Shown: positions 9,256-18,236, numbered from the stretch's first letter. The stretch is 64,000 bases of DNA from Clostridia bacterium (GCA_017560085.1 JAFYPA010000046.1:19097-83096), one strand, 5' to 3'. Made by a program: numbers and translations. Notes: generated from the letters alone by a model not told the origin.

Positions 9256-9284
9256 TTGACATTTCCCAAAATTTATGTTATAAT
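9256..9284 (+). promoter_or_regulatory. Consensus promoter of the LacI-family gene
   Basis: TTGACA (9256-9261) and TATAAT (9279-9284) are separated by exactly 17 nt, a perfect housekeeping sigma consensus. Transcription should begin near 9291. Confidence 0.9.
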
Positions 9285-9298
9285 GCTCCACAGCGCAT

Positions 9299-9312
9299 TG
9301 CAACCGATTGCA
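9299..9312. promoter_or_regulatory. LacI-type operator
   Basis: TGCAACCGATTGCA is an inverted repeat with arms TGCAA/TTGCA around a central C-G step, the standard architecture of LacI-family operators. It lies just downstream of the predicted transcription start and upstream of the LacI gene, suggesting autorepression. Confidence 0.7.
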
Positions 9313-9345
9313 GTTTCAATTTCAATGCAAAGGAGGTCTCCCGTC

Positions 9346-10383
9346 ATAAAGGAAAAAGTAACGATATATACCATCGCCAAGGAGCTTTCGCTGTCCCCGT
9401 CTATGGTCAGCCGTGCCTTTAATCCCAATGCGAATGTCGCCGAGGAAAAGAGACGGCTTATTCTTGAAACGGCACAGAAACGGGGATTCAGTCCGAACAA
9501 GCTTGCTTCAAGGCTTTCCATGAAAACCATACGAATCGGCATTCTTGTGGTTTATAAGGCGGCTCACGTTCGGGACGGACTTCTGAAGGGCATTGAGCTT
9601 GGCTTTGACAGATTGAAGGATTACAAGATAGAATACACCGTCAGAACGGTTAACGCCAAGGAAAAGAGCGCAAAGGACTGCCGTGAGGAGCTTTTTGAAT
9701 TCAAGGACTTTGACGGCGTGATTCTCTCCGGCTTCGGAAGCAGCTCCTGCCGTGAGCTTATAAATGAGTTTTCTGCGGTAAATCCCAATGTTGTATTTAT
9801 GCAGAATGTCTGCGAGGACACGGAGCATCTGTTTTCCTCAAAGCACGATGAGGCTCTTGCGGGAAATCTTGCGGCACAGCTTCTTTACGAGAGGCTGCAT
9901 TACAGTAAAAGGAAGAATGTGTTTGTCTTTACGGGCGACAGAACAAGCTCCGTTCACAGCCGTACCCTTTCTGCCTTCTGCGATTGTGCAAAAAAGCTTG
10001 GGCTTCATATAATCGGCGACCTTGATATGAAGGACAGCGACGACATTCTTTCCTCGGAAATTGATGATATTCTTGAAAAATACGGCAAAGACACGGACGG
10101 AATGTACATCTCCAGCGGTAACAGCTCTGTTTTATGCGAGGCTCTTGAAAGGTCGGGGCTTGATATTTCGCTTGTGTGCTCGGACGTTAACGATTCGGTT
10201 TCGCGGTATATCGAAAAGGGTGTTGTGTTTGCGACGCTTTGTCAGAGCTTTGAGAATCAGTCAAGGCTTGCCTTTGAGGAGCTTGTGATGTATCTTCTCG
10301 GAAAGAGCACTCCGAAAAAGGTGATTTACACGGATGTTTTGCCCGTATTTTTCGCAAATCTTTCGCTTTACAAAAACAAATAA
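9346..10383 (+). CDS. LacI-family transcriptional regulator (apparent ATA start)
   Basis: This is a regulator of about 345 aa. The N-terminal helix-turn-helix reads T-I-Y-T-I-A-K-E-L with recognition part S-P-S-M-V-S-R-A-F and a hinge near residue 55; the rest is a periplasmic-binding-protein-like effector domain. The perfect AGGAGGT (9331-9337) sits 8 nt before an ATA codon at 9346, exactly where family members begin (M-K-E-K-V-T-I-Y). The in-frame ATG at 9325 would add seven residues but lies upstream of and overlaps the ribosome binding site. Either ATA is used as a non-canonical start or an ATG has mutated. The transporter, metallo-hydrolase and alpha-galactosidase genes downstream are likely targets. 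Confidence 0.88.
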   Translation: MKEKVTIYTIAKELSLSPSMVSRAFNPNANVAEEKRRLILETAQKRGFSPNKLASRLSMKTIRIGILVVYKAAHVRDGLLKGIELGFDRLKDYKIEYTVRTVNAKEKSAKDCREELFEFKDFDGVILSGFGSSSCRELINEFSAVNPNVVFMQNVCEDTEHLFSSKHDEALAGNLAAQLLYERLHYSKRKNVFVFTGDRTSSVHSRTLSAFCDCAKKLGLHIIGDLDMKDSDDILSSEIDDILEKYGKDTDGMYISSGNSSVLCEALERSGLDISLVCSDVNDSVSRYIEKGVVFATLCQSFENQSRLAFEELVMYLLGKSTPKKVIYTDVLPVFFANLSLYKNK

Positions 10384-10401
10384 ATTCGCTACGGAGAAAA
10401 A

Positions 10402-11253
10402 ATGAACTACTTACTTCTTGTGACGTCAATCACGTCAATGGTGCTTAACAACAGCCTTATGTCCAGAGTCAGCAAGACTATGCTTTCGGGCAGGACTGAT
10501 GTATACAGGTACAATGCGCTGAGCTACATTATCTGCATTGCTCTTTTCGGTGCAATGACGCTCGGCGGAAGCATTTCGCTTTACACGGTGATTCTGGGTG
10601 TGCTTTTCGGGACGGTTACGCTTCTTTCAAATTTCTACAGAACACTCGCTCTCGCAAAGGGGCCTACTCACATTACGATACTTATCACCACATCCTCAAT
10701 GATTATCCCTACCCTCTCGGGTGTTGTTATGGGGCTTGAGGAGTTCAGACCGTTAAAGCTTGTTGCTATGGCGGTGCTGATATTCTTTATTTATCTTTCC
10801 GCAAAAAAGGATGAAGGCACATCAATCGGCAAGGGATGGCTTCTTCTTTGTATGCTTGCCTTTCTGTTTCAGGGAATTATCGGTGTTATTCAGAAGATAC
10901 ACCAGAGCTCGGAGCATAAGGCTGAGCTGTTTCCCTTCCTTTTTGTGTCCTTTACGGTTTCGTTTCTGTTTGCAACCGTTATGGGGTATACAAAGAAAAC
11001 CGAAACGAAATTCGGGGCGAAGCATTTTATCCTTTCCGCAATCAGCGGTATTTGCATTTTCACAATGAATGTGCTGAATCTCAAGCTTTCGGGTTTGCTT
11101 CCGAGCCAGCTTTTCTTCCCTGCGGTAAATGGAACGGCGATTATATTTACAAGCCTTGTTGCGGTACTGCTGTTTAAGGAGAAGCTTTCAAAAAGGCAGT
11201 TTATCGGTATTGCGGGCGGTCTTTTGTCGCTTGTGGCAATATGCGTATTATAA
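10402..11253 (+). CDS. EamA-family drug/metabolite transporter
   Basis: This 283-aa membrane protein shows about ten hydrophobic segments arranged as two EamA repeats. Each half ends in a recognisable helix pair, and the second half contains F-K-E-K-L-S-K-R-Q-F-I-G before the last helix. It follows the LacI gene by 18 nt with the ribosome binding site GGAG, so it is probably co-transcribed. The family exports or imports small metabolites; the position in a sugar-catabolic run suggests a sugar-related solute, but that is inference. Confidence 0.88.
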   Translation: MNYLLLVTSITSMVLNNSLMSRVSKTMLSGRTDVYRYNALSYIICIALFGAMTLGGSISLYTVILGVLFGTVTLLSNFYRTLALAKGPTHITILITTSSMIIPTLSGVVMGLEEFRPLKLVAMAVLIFFIYLSAKKDEGTSIGKGWLLLCMLAFLFQGIIGVIQKIHQSSEHKAELFPFLFVSFTVSFLFATVMGYTKKTETKFGAKHFILSAISGICIFTMNVLNLKLSGLLPSQLFFPAVNGTAIIFTSLVAVLLFKEKLSKRQFIGIAGGLLSLVAICVL

Positions 11254-11277
11254 TTTTTATACACGGAGGAATTTATT

Positions 11278-12084
11278 ATGGGAATCGATATGACACCCTG
11301 TCAGGGCTATCTTGAGCCTTGCAGAGTTTTCGGAAATCTTTACTTTGTGGGAACACTTCCCGCATCCACGCACATAATCGACACGGGCGACGGTCTTATT
11401 ATGCTTGATTCGGGCTATCAGCATTCGCTGTTTATTGTGCTTCACAATATGCACCTTATGGGACTTGACCCGAGAAACGTAAAATACGTTCTTCACACTC
11501 ACGGACACATTGACCATATGGGTGCGGGCAAGGCTATGAAGGAAATGTTCGGATGCACAACGTTTATCGGTGAGCCCGACAAGGACTACATAAACGGTGT
11601 TCTTCCCCTCTCCTGGTCAAAGGAGCTTGACATTCCGCTTATTCCCTTCGAGGCTGACGTAAAGCTGAAGGACGGCGACAAAATAAAGCTCGGCAACACG
11701 GAAATCACGGCTGTTCTCACGCCCGGTCACACTCCCGGTGCCATGACATATTTCTTTGATGTAACCGACGGCAAGGAAACCTACAGAGCCGCACTTCACG
11801 GAGGTATGGGTATCAACACAATGAACAAGGCTTTTATTGATGAGTATAATCTCCCCTACTCCTACAGGGACGAATTCCTTACGGTGCAGGAAAGGCTTTC
11901 CGAAATGCCCGTTGACATTTATCTCGGAAATCACGCGGCACACAACAACACTCCCGAAAAAATCAAGCGTGTTCTTGCGGGTGACGACAAGGCGTTTGTA
12001 AATTCCGACGAGTGGAAAAAGGCGATGCTTGAGGCTCGGGACAGAGTTATCGCCATTATGGAAAAAGAAAAGAACGGACAATAA
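11278..12084 (+). CDS. Metallo-beta-lactamase-fold hydrolase
   Basis: This 268-aa cytoplasmic protein has the metal-binding signature H-T-H-G-H-I-D-H-M-G near residue 77, followed by T-P-G-H-T-P-G-A-M and a late G-N-H-A-A-H motif. The overall pattern resembles subclass B3-like hydrolases rather than glyoxalase II. It has no signal peptide, so secretion as an antibiotic-resistance enzyme is unlikely. It lies between the EamA transporter and the alpha-galactosidase with short gaps (24 and 11 nt), so it belongs to that operon. The substrate is not predictable. Confidence 0.9.
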   Translation: MGIDMTPCQGYLEPCRVFGNLYFVGTLPASTHIIDTGDGLIMLDSGYQHSLFIVLHNMHLMGLDPRNVKYVLHTHGHIDHMGAGKAMKEMFGCTTFIGEPDKDYINGVLPLSWSKELDIPLIPFEADVKLKDGDKIKLGNTEITAVLTPGHTPGAMTYFFDVTDGKETYRAALHGGMGINTMNKAFIDEYNLPYSYRDEFLTVQERLSEMPVDIYLGNHAAHNNTPEKIKRVLAGDDKAFVNSDEWKKAMLEARDRVIAIMEKEKNGQ

Positions 12085-12095
12085 GGGTGACGGAT

Positions 12096-14009
12096 ATGAT
12101 TAAGACAGGCTTCAGCTTTACATATGACGGTGAGAGAAGGGTATTCACCGCTGACGGCGTTCACAAGGTTGATGAAAATCTTACGGTAAACTGCATCCGC
12201 CGTGAATATTCCGAATACGGTGCCGCAGAGTGGGTTGTTTATTTTGAAAACACGGGCACGGAAAACACAAGGGTTATTTCCGATATTCTCGATTGTGATG
12301 TTGTGTTTGACATCGGCTACCCGAAGGAAAAATTCAAGGTGGGACATCTTGCCGAAAAGGATTCGCCCTGCGTTATCTGGCAAAAGGGTATGATTCCGGG
12401 ACATCTTTACAACTTCACGGACGATCAGAGTGCGGAGGAATTAAAGCTTCATAAGAATTACTTCTCCTATTGGGACAGCCTTACTCACAGCTTCAATAAC
12501 ACGACGGGCCGTTCAAGTGACGGCACTATGCCCTTTTTCACCTTTGACTGTCAGAATTGCGGCTATGTTTTCGCAATAGGCTGGACGGGCGGATGGAAGG
12601 CGGATTTCACCTATGCAAAAAATGAAGCCACTCTTTCCGTAAAGACGGGACTTCAGAATAAGACGAATTTCTATCTTGTTCCCGGCGAAAGGGTGCGTAC
12701 ATCCTCAATTCTCATTATGGAATACGACACGGAATCTGACGGCATAGACAGCGGAAACAAGTTCAGACGGCTTATAAAGAAGCATTTCTCCCACAGAAGC
12801 GGCGGCAAGAGCAACAGAGACGGTCTTTTCGCCTTTGAGCTCTGGGGCGGTCTTACCTCGGACAGAATGGTAAAAAGAATAGGTGACCTTAAGGCTCACG
12901 ACATAAAGCTTGAGGACTTGTGGATTGATGCAGGCTGGTACGGCAAATGCAAAAACTGTGATACCCCTTACGACGGCGACTGGTTTAAGTATACGGGAGA
13001 ATGGGTTGTAAACAAGAATATACACCCCGATAATCTCGAGGAAGTAAGAAAAGCGGCAAACCAAGCGGGGCTTAATATGATGCTCTGGTTTGAGCCGGAA
13101 AGAGTTACAATCAACGCCCCCATTGTAAAGGAGCATCCCGAATATTTCTTCAAAAAATCGGAAAGCGATTTTATTATAAACTATGGTATGGACGAGGCGA
13201 GAAATTATATTTTTGATATTCTTTCAGACTACATCAAAGACTACGGTATGTCCTGCTACAGACAGGATTTCAACACCGACCTCAACATTCTTTTTGCAAA
13301 CACCGATGCCGAGGACAGAAAGGGCATTTCCGAAATCAAGCACATTTGCGGTATGTATAAGTTATGGGACGACCTTCGCGAGAAGTATCCTCATCTGCTT
13401 ATAGACAACTGCTCCAGTGGTGGCAGAAGATTCGATATCGAAACACTACGCCGCTCGGTGGCGTTTTTCAGAAGTGACTATCAGTGCGCGTTCAATTCCA
13501 ACGGTGAGGTTTATCAGGCGCACAACTGCGGTGCTTCCCACTATCTGCCGTATACGGGCTGTACAACAAAGGTCAAGTGCGACGACTACAACTTCAGAGC
13601 GGCATATTCGGCAAGCTTCGGTGTTGCCTGCTACAACGCCATCTTCCAGGAGATGAGCGAGGACGACCTAAAGTGGCTCAAGAAGCGCACGGACGAGTAT
13701 TTGCGTATAAGGAAATATTACTCCTGCGACTTCTACAATCACGGCTGCTCCGCTTACGACAGTGCGGGATGGTCGATATTCCAGTACCACGACAGTGAGT
13801 GCGGAAACGGCATTGTGCTTGCGTTCAGACGAGAGGAATCTCCCTTTGAAAGCGTAAAAATAGAGCTTGGCGGTGTTGCAAAGAGTGCTGTTCTTGATGT
13901 TGAAAACCTCAACAGCGGTGAGAAATTCAGCCTTTGTGCAGCCTCAAGGCTTGAGATTGAGCTTCCCGAAAAGAGGAGCTGTGTGATTTTTGAATACAAG
14001 ACGAAATAA
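12096..14009 (+). CDS. GH36-family alpha-galactosidase
   Basis: This 637-aa cytoplasmic enzyme hydrolyses terminal alpha-galactosyl bonds (melibiose, raffinose series, galactomannan fragments). ATG 12096 has AAGGG 8 nt upstream; an in-frame GTG at 12087 is the alternative. An N-terminal beta-supersandwich is followed by the TIM barrel with L-W-I-D-A-G-W-Y-G, M-L-W-F-E-P-E-R-V, C-Y-R-Q-D-F-N (nucleophile Asp391) and N-C-S-S-G-G-R-R-F-D (acid/base Asp447). It is shorter than the typical GH36 enzyme of about 720 aa. It is the last gene of the LacI-led run and ends at a strong terminator. Confidence 0.9.
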   Translation: MIKTGFSFTYDGERRVFTADGVHKVDENLTVNCIRREYSEYGAAEWVVYFENTGTENTRVISDILDCDVVFDIGYPKEKFKVGHLAEKDSPCVIWQKGMIPGHLYNFTDDQSAEELKLHKNYFSYWDSLTHSFNNTTGRSSDGTMPFFTFDCQNCGYVFAIGWTGGWKADFTYAKNEATLSVKTGLQNKTNFYLVPGERVRTSSILIMEYDTESDGIDSGNKFRRLIKKHFSHRSGGKSNRDGLFAFELWGGLTSDRMVKRIGDLKAHDIKLEDLWIDAGWYGKCKNCDTPYDGDWFKYTGEWVVNKNIHPDNLEEVRKAANQAGLNMMLWFEPERVTINAPIVKEHPEYFFKKSESDFIINYGMDEARNYIFDILSDYIKDYGMSCYRQDFNTDLNILFANTDAEDRKGISEIKHICGMYKLWDDLREKYPHLLIDNCSSGGRRFDIETLRRSVAFFRSDYQCAFNSNGEVYQAHNCGASHYLPYTGCTTKVKCDDYNFRAAYSASFGVACYNAIFQEMSEDDLKWLKKRTDEYLRIRKYYSCDFYNHGCSAYDSAGWSIFQYHDSECGNGIVLAFRREESPFESVKIELGGVAKSAVLDVENLNSGEKFSLCAASRLEIELPEKRSCVIFEYKTK

Positions 14010-14015
14010 AGCAAA

Positions 14016-14047
14016 ACGGAGTCTGACCTCAATCTGTCGGACTCCGT
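14016..14047. terminator. Bidirectional terminator between convergent genes
   Basis: A 12-bp stem with ACGGAGTC (14016-14023) pairing GACTCCGT (14040-14047) is followed by AAATTTTT. It lies between the alpha-galactosidase and the convergent AraC gene. Confidence 0.8.
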
Positions 14048-14059
14048 AAATTTTTGATT

Positions 14060-14866
14060 CTATTTTTTATTCCTTTTCATATACTCCGTGGGGGACATTC
14101 CCGTTTTGGTCTTGAACACCTTCGAGAAATAAAGAGGATCGGAAAATCCGCACTGTGCGGAAATACCCGAAACATCCGCTCTTGCACCGTCCTCCATAAG
14201 ACTTGCCGCTTTTTTGATGCGAAGATTGTTGACATATTCGCAAAAGCCCGTCCCCGTCCGCTTTTTGAAAATATCCGAGATGTATTTGCCCGTGTAGTTG
14301 AATATGCCTGCAACATAGCGAAGGCACAGGTCTGCATTGTCGTAATGGCAGTTAACGTATTCCACTATGCTGTCGACTACGCTTTCGGGCTTTGTGCCTT
14401 CTCCCCCGTCGCTTGTGCGAATGTAGGAAAGAGTCTGGAAAAGCACTCCGAGAGTAACTGTTTCTGCGTTGTGGGCTTCCATTCTGCGAAGGGATTCAAG
14501 CCATATATTTATAAGGTGACCGAAATCACCGTAGACGTATTTTCCCTTTTCAACGCCCGACTGTGTGAGAATTGCTTCCGCGCTGTCTCCCGTGAAGCTG
14601 ATGTAGACATATTCAAGGTCGTCGCTTCCGCAAAGCTCGAAGAATTTCCCGGGGAAGGCTATAAAGAGGCTTCCCTTCTTTATTTCGGTGCATTCGCCCT
14701 CGCACTTGAAAAAGCCGCTTCCTCTTGTCACTATGTGCATTGCGTAAATGGGTCTGAAAAAGGGCTGCTTCAGCTTTTTAAGCTCTGTTTCGAGAACAAA
14801 GTTCACCGCCTTTATCCCGAGTCCCGAGTCCTTGGAGGACATAAATCTGCATATACTTGCGCTCAC
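14060..14866 (-). CDS. AraC-family transcriptional regulator
   Basis: This regulator is about 268 aa: an N-terminal cupin-like effector domain (residues about 20-110) and a C-terminal double helix-turn-helix (about 170-265) with F-K-K-R-T-G-T-G-F-C-E-Y and the closing signature G-F-S-D-P-L-Y-F-S-K-V-F-K. GTG 14866 has GAGGTG 6 nt upstream; ATG 14872 overlaps that ribosome binding site. The longer open frame upstream runs antisense through the divergent gene and is not real. Divergent transcription from the Gfo/Idh/MocA gene at 15011 suggests it controls that gene. Confidence 0.9.
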   Translation of the reverse strand: MSASICRFMSSKDSGLGIKAVNFVLETELKKLKQPFFRPIYAMHIVTRGSGFFKCEGECTEIKKGSLFIAFPGKFFELCGSDDLEYVYISFTGDSAEAILTQSGVEKGKYVYGDFGHLINIWLESLRRMEAHNAETVTLGVLFQTLSYIRTSDGGEGTKPESVVDSIVEYVNCHYDNADLCLRYVAGIFNYTGKYISDIFKKRTGTGFCEYVNNLRIKKAASLMEDGARADVSGISAQCGFSDPLYFSKVFKTKTGMSPTEYMKRNKK

Positions 14867-15010
14867 GGTCATCACCTCGGAATTATTATTGCACAAAATA
14901 TGCAAAATGTCAATATAAAAGGGATATTTTACGGCAAAATACGGAATTTTTCCATTCCAATATGCGTTCCTCTGTGTTATTATAAATAAAAAACGAAAGC
15001 GAGATTCGAT

Positions 15011-16093
15011 ATGGATATTATAAAATTCGGTGCCGTCGGCGTCAACAGCCGTGGCAGAGGCGTTATGAAGGAGGCTCTCGGCAATCCCCATTTCAAGCTT
15101 TGTGCCGTTTGCGATATAAAGCCCGGGGAGCTTAAAAAGGCAGAGGAGCTTTTCAGGGGTGAAAAGGGTATTTCCGACCTTGAATGCTACGCTGACTACG
15201 ACGAAATGCTGAAGAATGCCGACATTGATGCGGTATTCGTTGCAACTGATGCAATATGCCACGTTCCCTTTGTCGTAAAGGCTCTGGAGGCGGGAAAGCA
15301 CGTTCTTTCGGAAATTCCTGCGGTAAACTCCGTAGAAGAGGCTAAAATCCTCAAGGAAGCCGTTCTGGCACATCCCGAGGTCAAGTATATGGTTGCGGAG
15401 AACTGCTGCTATTGGGGCTTTATAGAGGCCTGGAAGGCTATGGCTGACGAGGGCAAATTCGGCGAGGCTATTTATGCTGAATCCGAATATCTTCACTCCG
15501 TGGACTACAGAGACTTAAAGCCGGAAAATTATCCGCCCGAGCATTGGAGAAGCTTCAATCCTTCAATAAAGTATCTTACACACAACTTAGGTCCGCTTCT
15601 TTACATTCTCGATGACGAATGTGTAAGCGTGTCCGCAATCAAGTCGGATGTAGTCTATAACCCGTATGTTACGAGAGATGATAATGCGGTTGCTCTTTTC
15701 AAAACAAAAAAGGGTGCGATGATAAGAATTCTCATAAGCTTCGGCTCATTTACCGGCTTTGACCACAACTTCAGAATTCTCGGTACAAGAGGCTCAATTA
15801 TGACAGACCCGACAAAGAGCCTTAACGATGCCCACTCCCACGCAAGCTTCTCGGATATTCCCGGAAGCATGGACTGCAAGGTGGACATTCCCGTAACCAT
15901 GTCAAGCTTCAGCGGTGGCGGCGGTCACGGCGGTGCGGACTTCAAGGTGATTTCAGACTTTATAAGCTGTATTATCGAGGACAAGAAGCCAAAGCTTGAT
16001 GTTGACTTTGCCATTAAGATTTCCCTTCCCGGTGTTATTGCGGCACAGTCCATTGAAGAAGGCAGTGCAAATCTTGAAATTCCCAAAATTTAA
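15011..16093 (+). CDS. Gfo/Idh/MocA-family oxidoreductase lacking the EKP lysine
   Basis: This 360-aa NAD(P)-dependent sugar or inositol dehydrogenase-like protein begins with a Rossmann fold (G-A-V-G-V-N-S-R-G-R) and ends in the alpha/beta dimerisation domain. The usual active-site tripeptide E-K-P reads E-I-P here (G-K-H-V-L-S-E-I-P-A), so the conserved catalytic lysine is absent. Some subfamilies with this variant exist, so it may still be active with a different mechanism or substrate. It has a weak ribosome binding site and is transcribed divergently from the AraC gene. Confidence 0.9.
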   Translation: MDIIKFGAVGVNSRGRGVMKEALGNPHFKLCAVCDIKPGELKKAEELFRGEKGISDLECYADYDEMLKNADIDAVFVATDAICHVPFVVKALEAGKHVLSEIPAVNSVEEAKILKEAVLAHPEVKYMVAENCCYWGFIEAWKAMADEGKFGEAIYAESEYLHSVDYRDLKPENYPPEHWRSFNPSIKYLTHNLGPLLYILDDECVSVSAIKSDVVYNPYVTRDDNAVALFKTKKGAMIRILISFGSFTGFDHNFRILGTRGSIMTDPTKSLNDAHSHASFSDIPGSMDCKVDIPVTMSSFSGGGGHGGADFKVISDFISCIIEDKKPKLDVDFAIKISLPGVIAAQSIEEGSANLEIPKI

Positions 16094-16107
16094 CAGCCTG
16101 TTAAATG

Positions 16108-16132
16108 CCCGACTCATTTTTTGTGAGTCGGG
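16108..16132 (+). other. Hairpin after the Gfo/Idh/MocA gene
   Basis: The 9-bp perfect stem CCCGACTCA / TGAGTCGGG is followed only by GAAACTTTTG. It may be a weak terminator; the U tract is poor. Confidence 0.45.
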
Positions 16133-16246
16133 GAAACTTTTGTTGAAATACGGCTAAAATATATTCCGTTTAAGTTTAACAAGACCTCTTTTCGGTGTTC
16201 TTAAAATAAGGTATAATAAATATACATACAAAAAGGGGGGATTTCT

Positions 16247-17089
16247 TTGACGAAAAGCACACGCAGACGAAAGGGCATTGTGCATTCGGTGCTTTCATTT
16301 ATTGTGACGGTAATAATGATTATACGCTTTATAAGAGCGGACTACTATTCGGTATTCCTCTGTGCTCTGACGCTTGCTCTTTTCTATATTCCCGCCTTTA
16401 TTGACAGAACATTCCGTGTAAAGCTTACACCGGAGCTTCAGGTTATAATTCTTCTTTTTATATTCTCGGCGGAAATACTCGGCGAAATCGGAAGCTTTTA
16501 CACCTTTATCCCCTGGTGGGACACGATGCTTCACACCATAAACGGATTTCTTATGGCGGCAATCGGCTTTGCTATGATTGATATACTCAACAATTCCCCA
16601 CGGTTTCACATCAGCCTTTCACCGCTGTTCGTTGCGTTTGTGGCGTTCTGCTTTTCCATGACTGTAGGCGTACTGTGGGAATTCTTTGAATTCGGTATGG
16701 ACTTTTTCACGCTTTCCGATATGCAGAAGGACAAAATCGTCACCGCAATTTCCTCTGTAAAGCTTCATCCCGAGGGAATCAACGATCCCGTTGTTATGCG
16801 TGGCATCGACAAAACCGTGCTTTATTTTTCCGACGGGACTCTTCCCTACACGATAAACGGCGGCTATCTTGATATCGGTATTTACGATACCATGAAGGAT
16901 TTGCTTGTAAATCTTATCGGTGCGGTTGTGTTTTCCGTTATCGGGTATTTTTACATTATAGGGCGTGACAGAGGTATGTTTGCCACGAAGTTTATCCCTC
17001 AGATGAAAACGCGGGAGGAAATCGAGCAGACCAAGGCACAGATTCGTGCCGAGCGCGAATGCAAAAGAAGGAAAAGGGCGAACAAATAA
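16247..17089 (+). CDS. DUF2238 (YjdF-like) membrane protein
   Basis: This 280-aa protein has about six to seven membrane helices. The conserved features W-W-D-T-M-L-H-T-I-N-G-F and V-L-W-E-F-F-E-F with a following Asp match the poorly characterised YjdF/DUF2238 family. The start is TTG 16247 behind a GGGGGG ribosome binding site; no ATG exists nearby in frame. A TATAAT at 16212-16217 is a plausible -10 element without a good -35. The C terminus is strongly basic (R-A-E-R-E-C-K-R-R-K-R). The function is unknown. Confidence 0.78.
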   Translation: MTKSTRRRKGIVHSVLSFIVTVIMIIRFIRADYYSVFLCALTLALFYIPAFIDRTFRVKLTPELQVIILLFIFSAEILGEIGSFYTFIPWWDTMLHTINGFLMAAIGFAMIDILNNSPRFHISLSPLFVAFVAFCFSMTVGVLWEFFEFGMDFFTLSDMQKDKIVTAISSVKLHPEGINDPVVMRGIDKTVLYFSDGTLPYTINGGYLDIGIYDTMKDLLVNLIGAVVFSVIGYFYIIGRDRGMFATKFIPQMKTREEIEQTKAQIRAERECKRRKRANK

Positions 17090-17140
17090 AAGGCGGTAAA
17101 GTCATCCTTCTCTCTCGTCTTTGCTTGCCGATGAATGCAA

Positions 17141-17165
17141 AAAGCCGTTCCGATGGAACGGCTTT
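17141..17165. terminator. Bidirectional terminator
   Basis: The perfect 11-bp stem AAAGCCGTTCC / GGAACGGCTTT with a 3-nt loop lies between the convergent DUF2238-like gene and kdgK. Confidence 0.75.
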
Positions 17166-17227
17166 GACTTTTATTTCGTGGGAAATCTGTACGGATATTC
17201 GATTTTCAGCGGAGGGTCATATAAGAT

Positions 17228-18232
17228 TTACCGTCTGACATCATTTACAGCCTGATTCATAATGTCCTGTATTTCTTCAACGGAAGCAAAATTTATATCC
17301 TTCGTGACGGTATGCTTAAGGGCACCCGATGCCGAAGCAAAACGAATTGCTTTGTCGATACAGTATCCGTTGACGGTCGCATATATCAATCCCGCGGAAA
17401 AGGCATCACCGCTACCGACACGGTCTACAACGCCTGTTCTGATCTGCGGGCTGATTGCGAAATCCTTTCCCGAAGAGAAGGCGGCATACACAAGAGCCTC
17501 GCTTGCGGAAATTGTCCTTCTTACGGTTACCGCAATATGTTCGATTTCTGTTTTTTCTCTTACTTTTGCAATAATATCGGAAAGTCGCCTTTCGGGCTCG
17601 TTTTCACCGTACTCGGAGGAAATGCCGAAAATCATTTTCAAATGCTCTTCGTTTCCTATGAGATACGAGATATACGGCAACAATTCCTTGATTATATCAT
17701 AATATTCAATCGGAGTTGCAAGCTTGGGACGGTAATTTATATCAAAAAATACCCTTATGCTTCTGCTTTTTGCTTCTGCCATTGCCCTTTTTACCGTTTC
17801 GAAAAGGCTTTCAGAAAGCGCGGGAGTGATTCCGCTTACATAAAAAACATCGGCGTCATTAAATATGGCATCCCAGTCATAATCATCGTAGCCCGAGGCT
17901 GTGAATACGCTTCCGTCACGGTCGTATATTACAGAGGAGGACCTTAAAAATCTTCCGTTTTCAAGATAATATACGCCCATTCTTCCGTCACCGTAAGATA
18001 TATTTTCCGTATCAATTCCGAAGCTTCTTAAAAAGCTGACGCCTTTTTTGGCAAGGGCGTGCTCGGGAAGCCTTGTAACAAATTTTGTCTGCTCACCCCA
18101 GTAAGAAAGCGCCGCACAGACATTTGCCTCAGCACCGGTAAAGCTCATTTGCATATACTCAGACTGAGCAAAGCGCTCGTCACCTATCGGGCTGAAATGT
18201 ATAAGAAAATCACCAAAGCCTACTGTTTTCAT
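17228..18232 (-). CDS. kdgK: 2-keto-3-deoxygluconate kinase (PfkB family)
   Basis: This 334-aa cytoplasmic kinase phosphorylates KDG to KDPG in uronate/Entner-Doudoroff-type catabolism. The N-terminal ribokinase signature (F-T-G-A-E-A-N-V) and the C-terminal PfkB motif D-R-V-G-S-G-D-A-F-S-A-G with the catalytic Asp are present. ATG 18232 is chosen: AAAGGAA lies 9 nt upstream, whereas the in-frame GTG 18250 overlaps it. It starts 4 nt after the KDPG aldolase stop codon, which gives the substrate assignment; by sequence alone another PfkB sugar kinase is possible. Confidence 0.88.
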   Translation of the reverse strand: MKTVGFGDFLIHFSPIGDERFAQSEYMQMSFTGAEANVCAALSYWGEQTKFVTRLPEHALAKKGVSFLRSFGIDTENISYGDGRMGVYYLENGRFLRSSSVIYDRDGSVFTASGYDDYDWDAIFNDADVFYVSGITPALSESLFETVKRAMAEAKSRSIRVFFDINYRPKLATPIEYYDIIKELLPYISYLIGNEEHLKMIFGISSEYGENEPERRLSDIIAKVREKTEIEHIAVTVRRTISASEALVYAAFSSGKDFAISPQIRTGVVDRVGSGDAFSAGLIYATVNGYCIDKAIRFASASGALKHTVTKDINFASVEEIQDIMNQAVNDVRR

Positions 18233-18236
18233 AATT

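Noticed and set aside
8788..9345. Upstream extension of the LacI reading frame
   Set aside because: It translates the repeat island, promoter and operator; the perfect ribosome binding site lies at 9331-9337.
11278..12084. Secreted metallo-beta-lactamase resistance enzyme
   Set aside because: There is no signal peptide and it lies inside a sugar-catabolic operon.
14867..15496. N-terminal extension of the AraC gene at 14060
   Set aside because: It is antisense to the Gfo/Idh/MocA gene and would place the ribosome binding site and the divergent promoters inside coding sequence.
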